64,000 nt of DNA from Alphaproteobacteria bacterium (lineage in GTDB: Bacteria > Myxococcota_A > UBA796 > CAJQPC01), in assembly GCA_020632795.1 (NCBI GenBank), contig JACKEV010000015.1:186001-250000 (forward strand), read 5' to 3'. A program made the translations under genes and the position numbers. Numbering within the stretch: position 1 is the first letter of the stretch; every line of letters begins with the position of its first letter. Of the stretch, positions 61,763 through 64,000 are shown in pieces. The notes beneath the pieces were generated by a model. The model had not been told where the DNA came from and ran no database searches. It saw nothing but the letters and a program-made list of their open reading frames with translations.

Positions 61763-63130
61763 ATGGTCAATGCCGCCGATCGTCGCAAGCTCCGCGACTT
61801 CTACCAGAACCTGCAGGACAGGCCTCTCTGGCCCGACGACCCGCTCTACGTCGACCTGTTCGCCGATGAAGAGCTGTCCCCCTCGGACCCGGTCGATCAA
61901 CTCGCGACGACCATCGAGTTTGCCGCCCTGGAGAGCACACAGCTCTTCAGCGGACACCGCGGGACCGGCAAGTCGACGCAGCTCAGACGCCTCAAGCGCC
62001 GGTTGGAGCAGGACCCGTCCTACAAGGTCGTCCTCTGCGACATGGAGGACTACTTGCCGATGGCCGACGCCGTCGACGTCGTCGATTTCCTGCTGGGGGC
62101 AGCCGGGGCGGTCTCCGAGCAGCTCAGGAACGAGCCCGAACTCCTGGGGCAGGATGGCCTCAAATCCTATTGGGAGCGCTTCGGCGACTGGCTGAAGTCC
62201 CAACGGATCGCGGTCGATGCGCTCGGGTTGTCGGCCGGCGTCGGCGTGGGCGACAAGCGCCAGGGCGTCGGGGCAAGCGCAGGCGTGGACGTCAAGGTCA
62301 TGCTCAAGTCCGACCCGGTCTTCCGACAGCGCGTCCGGGAGCGGACCAAGCTCCACCTCGGCGCGTTCCGGGAGGAGGTTCACACCTTCCTGCAGGACGC
62401 GCTCAAGGCCCTGCGGGCGAAGCATGGCCAGGACACCCAACTGGTCATCATCTTCGACTCCCTGGAGCACCTGCGGGGAACAACCACGAACGCCGAGGAG
62501 GTCGCGACCTCCGTGGAGCGCCTGTTTCGAGGCCACGCGGACGCGCTTCAGGTCCCCTACATCCACACGGTGTACACCGTCCCGCCTTGGCTACGACTCC
62601 AGGCGGCGGGCGTGGGGGGCGATCGGTACAATGGCTATGTGCACATTCCGTGCGTCAAGGTTCGGAAGCGGGACGGCGACCGATGCCAGGCGGGGCTCGA
62701 TGCTCTGTGGCGTATCGCGGATGGGCGCGGCGACCTCACTGGTCTGCTTGGCTCGCGGGAGGCCTTTGATGAGCTGGCCCTGGTCTCTGGCGGGTATCTG
62801 AGAGACCTGTTCCGCCTCCTCAGCTTCATCGTGAGGGATGCGAGCGTGCATGGTCTCCCCTCCAAGCGTCAGGAGTTGGCTGTTCAGGACCTGCGCAACG
62901 CCTACGCCAGCTTCACCAATCGGGACGCGGTGTGGCTCAAGCGCATCGCCGAGACCCACGAGGTGAGCACGGACGCCAAGGAGGAAGTCCAGGATCTGGC
63001 TCGCTTCCTGGACACCCATCTGGTGCTGGGGTATCGCAACGGCGATGACTGGTACGACGTGCACCCCATCATCAAGGATGATGTGTTCCGGCGCGCGGAG
63101 GCGTACGCGCGCCGGTCGGATGATGCCTGA
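61763..63130 (+). CDS. P-loop ATPase of a TPR-linked conflict system
   Basis: The 455-aa protein starts at ATG 61763. Walker A is FSGHRGTGKSTQL (about 62-74) and Walker B lies in LVIIFDSLEHLRG (about 228-240), like AAA/STAND-type regulators. SAGVGVGDKRQGVGASAGVDV is a Gly-rich loop between. The C-terminal third is helical with VSGGYLRDLFRLL and ends in a winged-helix-like segment. It is 5 bp before the next TPR gene. Together they resemble the ATPase + TPR-effector pairs seen in bacterial conflict loci (inference). Confidence 0.8.
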   Translation: MVNAADRRKLRDFYQNLQDRPLWPDDPLYVDLFADEELSPSDPVDQLATTIEFAALESTQLFSGHRGTGKSTQLRRLKRRLEQDPSYKVVLCDMEDYLPMADAVDVVDFLLGAAGAVSEQLRNEPELLGQDGLKSYWERFGDWLKSQRIAVDALGLSAGVGVGDKRQGVGASAGVDVKVMLKSDPVFRQRVRERTKLHLGAFREEVHTFLQDALKALRAKHGQDTQLVIIFDSLEHLRGTTTNAEEVATSVERLFRGHADALQVPYIHTVYTVPPWLRLQAAGVGGDRYNGYVHIPCVKVRKRDGDRCQAGLDALWRIADGRGDLTGLLGSREAFDELALVSGGYLRDLFRLLSFIVRDASVHGLPSKRQELAVQDLRNAYASFTNRDAVWLKRIAETHEVSTDAKEEVQDLARFLDTHLVLGYRNGDDWYDVHPIIKDDVFRRAEAYARRSDDA

Positions 63131-63135
63131 GCGCG

Positions 63136-64000
63136 ATGGCCGCTGACGGGATCCGCGACGTCTCCGTCGAGGAGGCCTGGGCTGAACTCTCCGTCCATCT
63201 GGAGTGGTCGACGCGCTTCTGGGTGGTCTTCATCTTCACCGACTCAACGCGGGAGAGCGCCCTGCTGGAGCAGCGCACCCGGGAGCAGCTGAGCGCGCAG
63301 GGCGCGACGATGCTGACCCTGCGCTCCCGCGAGATGGATGAGAGCACGCTGCTGGCCAGGGTGTTCTCCCCTTCGGACGAGGCGGTGCTCTGGCTCGACG
63401 GGCTTCGCGTCGGGCAAGACGAGGAGGACTGGCTCGCCCACTGGACGCGGGTGCTCCTTCGCCTCAACGAGCGTCGGGAGCGTCTGCGGCGTCGGTGGTC
63501 GGGGGTTGTCCTGGCTGCTTCGCGTGCGGCATTGGGAAAGACGGCGGCGGCGGCTCCGGATCTGTGGACCATTCGGAGCTTCATCTTGATTGTGCGGAGT
63601 TCGGCGCCGGTGCAAGGGGAGCGCTTGGAGTCCGTTCGTGATTCATTCGCATTGCCCTCGGTCCGTGCAGACGTGGACCTTGCGGAAGCGGCGGTCCAAA
63701 GGGCCCGAGTTCAGGAAGGCCCGGAGATGCTGGCGTCGGCGCTGATGAACCTTGGAGAGGCGCTCGGTCAGGCCGGTCGGCCAGAGGACGCACTTCGCTC
63801 CATGAAGGAGGCTGTGGAGCTGTATCGACGCCTCACTGACGCTCGCCCGGAAGAAACGTTATTTGACCTTGCCAGAAGCTTGAACAACCTGGGCAACGTG
63901 CTCTCGAATATGGGGCGCCGCGAAGATGCTGTCAAGGCCACTGAGGAGGCCGTACACATTTTTCGGAAACTCGCACAAACTTGGCCTGACACATTCAACC
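63136..64000 (+). CDS. TPR protein with N-terminal alpha/beta domain, 3' end outside the window
   Basis: ATG 63136 is 5 bp after the ATPase stop and the frame is open to the window end (288 codons). The N-terminal domain of about 150 residues alternates strands and helices (FWVVFIFTDST, TREQLSAQGATMLTLRS, EAVLWLDGLRVG, RWSGVVLAASRAALGK, FILIVRSSAP), like a P-loop-shaped fold without an evident Walker motif. From about residue 190 TPR units begin (LMNLGEALGQAGRPEDAL, LARSLNNLGNVLSNMGRRED). Third codon positions become less GC-rich toward the end. It pairs with the ATPase gene. Confidence 0.82.
   Translation, partial: MAADGIRDVSVEEAWAELSVHLEWSTRFWVVFIFTDSTRESALLEQRTREQLSAQGATMLTLRSREMDESTLLARVFSPSDEAVLWLDGLRVGQDEEDWLAHWTRVLLRLNERRERLRRRWSGVVLAASRAALGKTAAAAPDLWTIRSFILIVRSSAPVQGERLESVRDSFALPSVRADVDLAEAAVQRARVQEGPEMLASALMNLGEALGQAGRPEDALRSMKEAVELYRRLTDARPEETLFDLARSLNNLGNVLSNMGRREDAVKATEEAVHIFRKLAQTWPDTFN

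Overview
High-GC window (both strands gene-dense, C/G-rich third codon positions) from what looks like a Myxococcota / deltaproteobacterial-type genome. The pointers are several lipoproteins with Asp/Thr/Glu-rich linkers after the lipobox, a MopE-repeat/FG-GAP lipoprotein, TPR/CHAT/ATPase conflict genes and a small KS/halogenase cluster. The assignment is inference from gene style; there is no rRNA or marker gene here. No tRNA, rRNA or CRISPR array was seen.

Region 1 (1-11.5 kb), conflict genes. A partial unknown gene is followed by a prokaryotic viperin (radical SAM). The viperin gene overlaps by 11 bp a 1858-aa TPR protein with an N-proximal CHAT (caspase-like) protease domain and a degenerate second CHAT-like domain at its C-terminus. 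Next come a structured intergenic element, a 1059-aa polymorphic-toxin-like membrane/coiled-coil protein with an eCIS-cargo-like leader motif, a small probable immunity gene and a DUF4258-type gene.

Region 2 (11.5-35.2 kb), defence island. The + strand module is a giant helicase-DUF1998 protein (DruE-like), a NERD-nuclease/SF1-helicase fusion and an unknown 363-aa protein whose start overlaps the stop before it. It converges on a - strand pair: a 1183-aa unknown protein with a duplicated Cys motif, overlapping a SNF2/RapA-type helicase. Diverging from that pair is a MORC-like GHKL ATPase. It faces a second - strand operon: a paralogous GHKL ATPase, a DruA-like DUF4338 protein and an EndoIII-like HhH-GPD protein. 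A degenerate serine recombinase diverges from this operon at the right edge. DruA-like and DruE-like proteins in one island suggest a Druantia-related composite system with several undescribed partners; no DNA methyltransferase is visible.

Region 3 (35.2-54.7 kb), cell-surface and metabolic genes. These are a glycosyltransferase-radical SAM fusion, secreted lipoproteins, a deacetylase/hydrolase-like fusion overlapping a fatty-acid desaturase, and a TetR-cytochrome P450 divergon with a clear operator. Two paralogous signal-peptide membrane proteins flank a protoglobin. A compact KS / KS-like / ACP / flavin-dependent halogenase operon follows, then a KamA-family aminomutase, a DUF486 membrane protein and a PadR-SDR operon.

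Region 4 (54.7-64 kb). A MopE-repeat lipoprotein and two small secreted proteins are followed by an MGT-type glycosyltransferase. The right end holds a second conflict-type locus: a TPR protein, a P-loop ATPase and another TPR protein that runs off the window.
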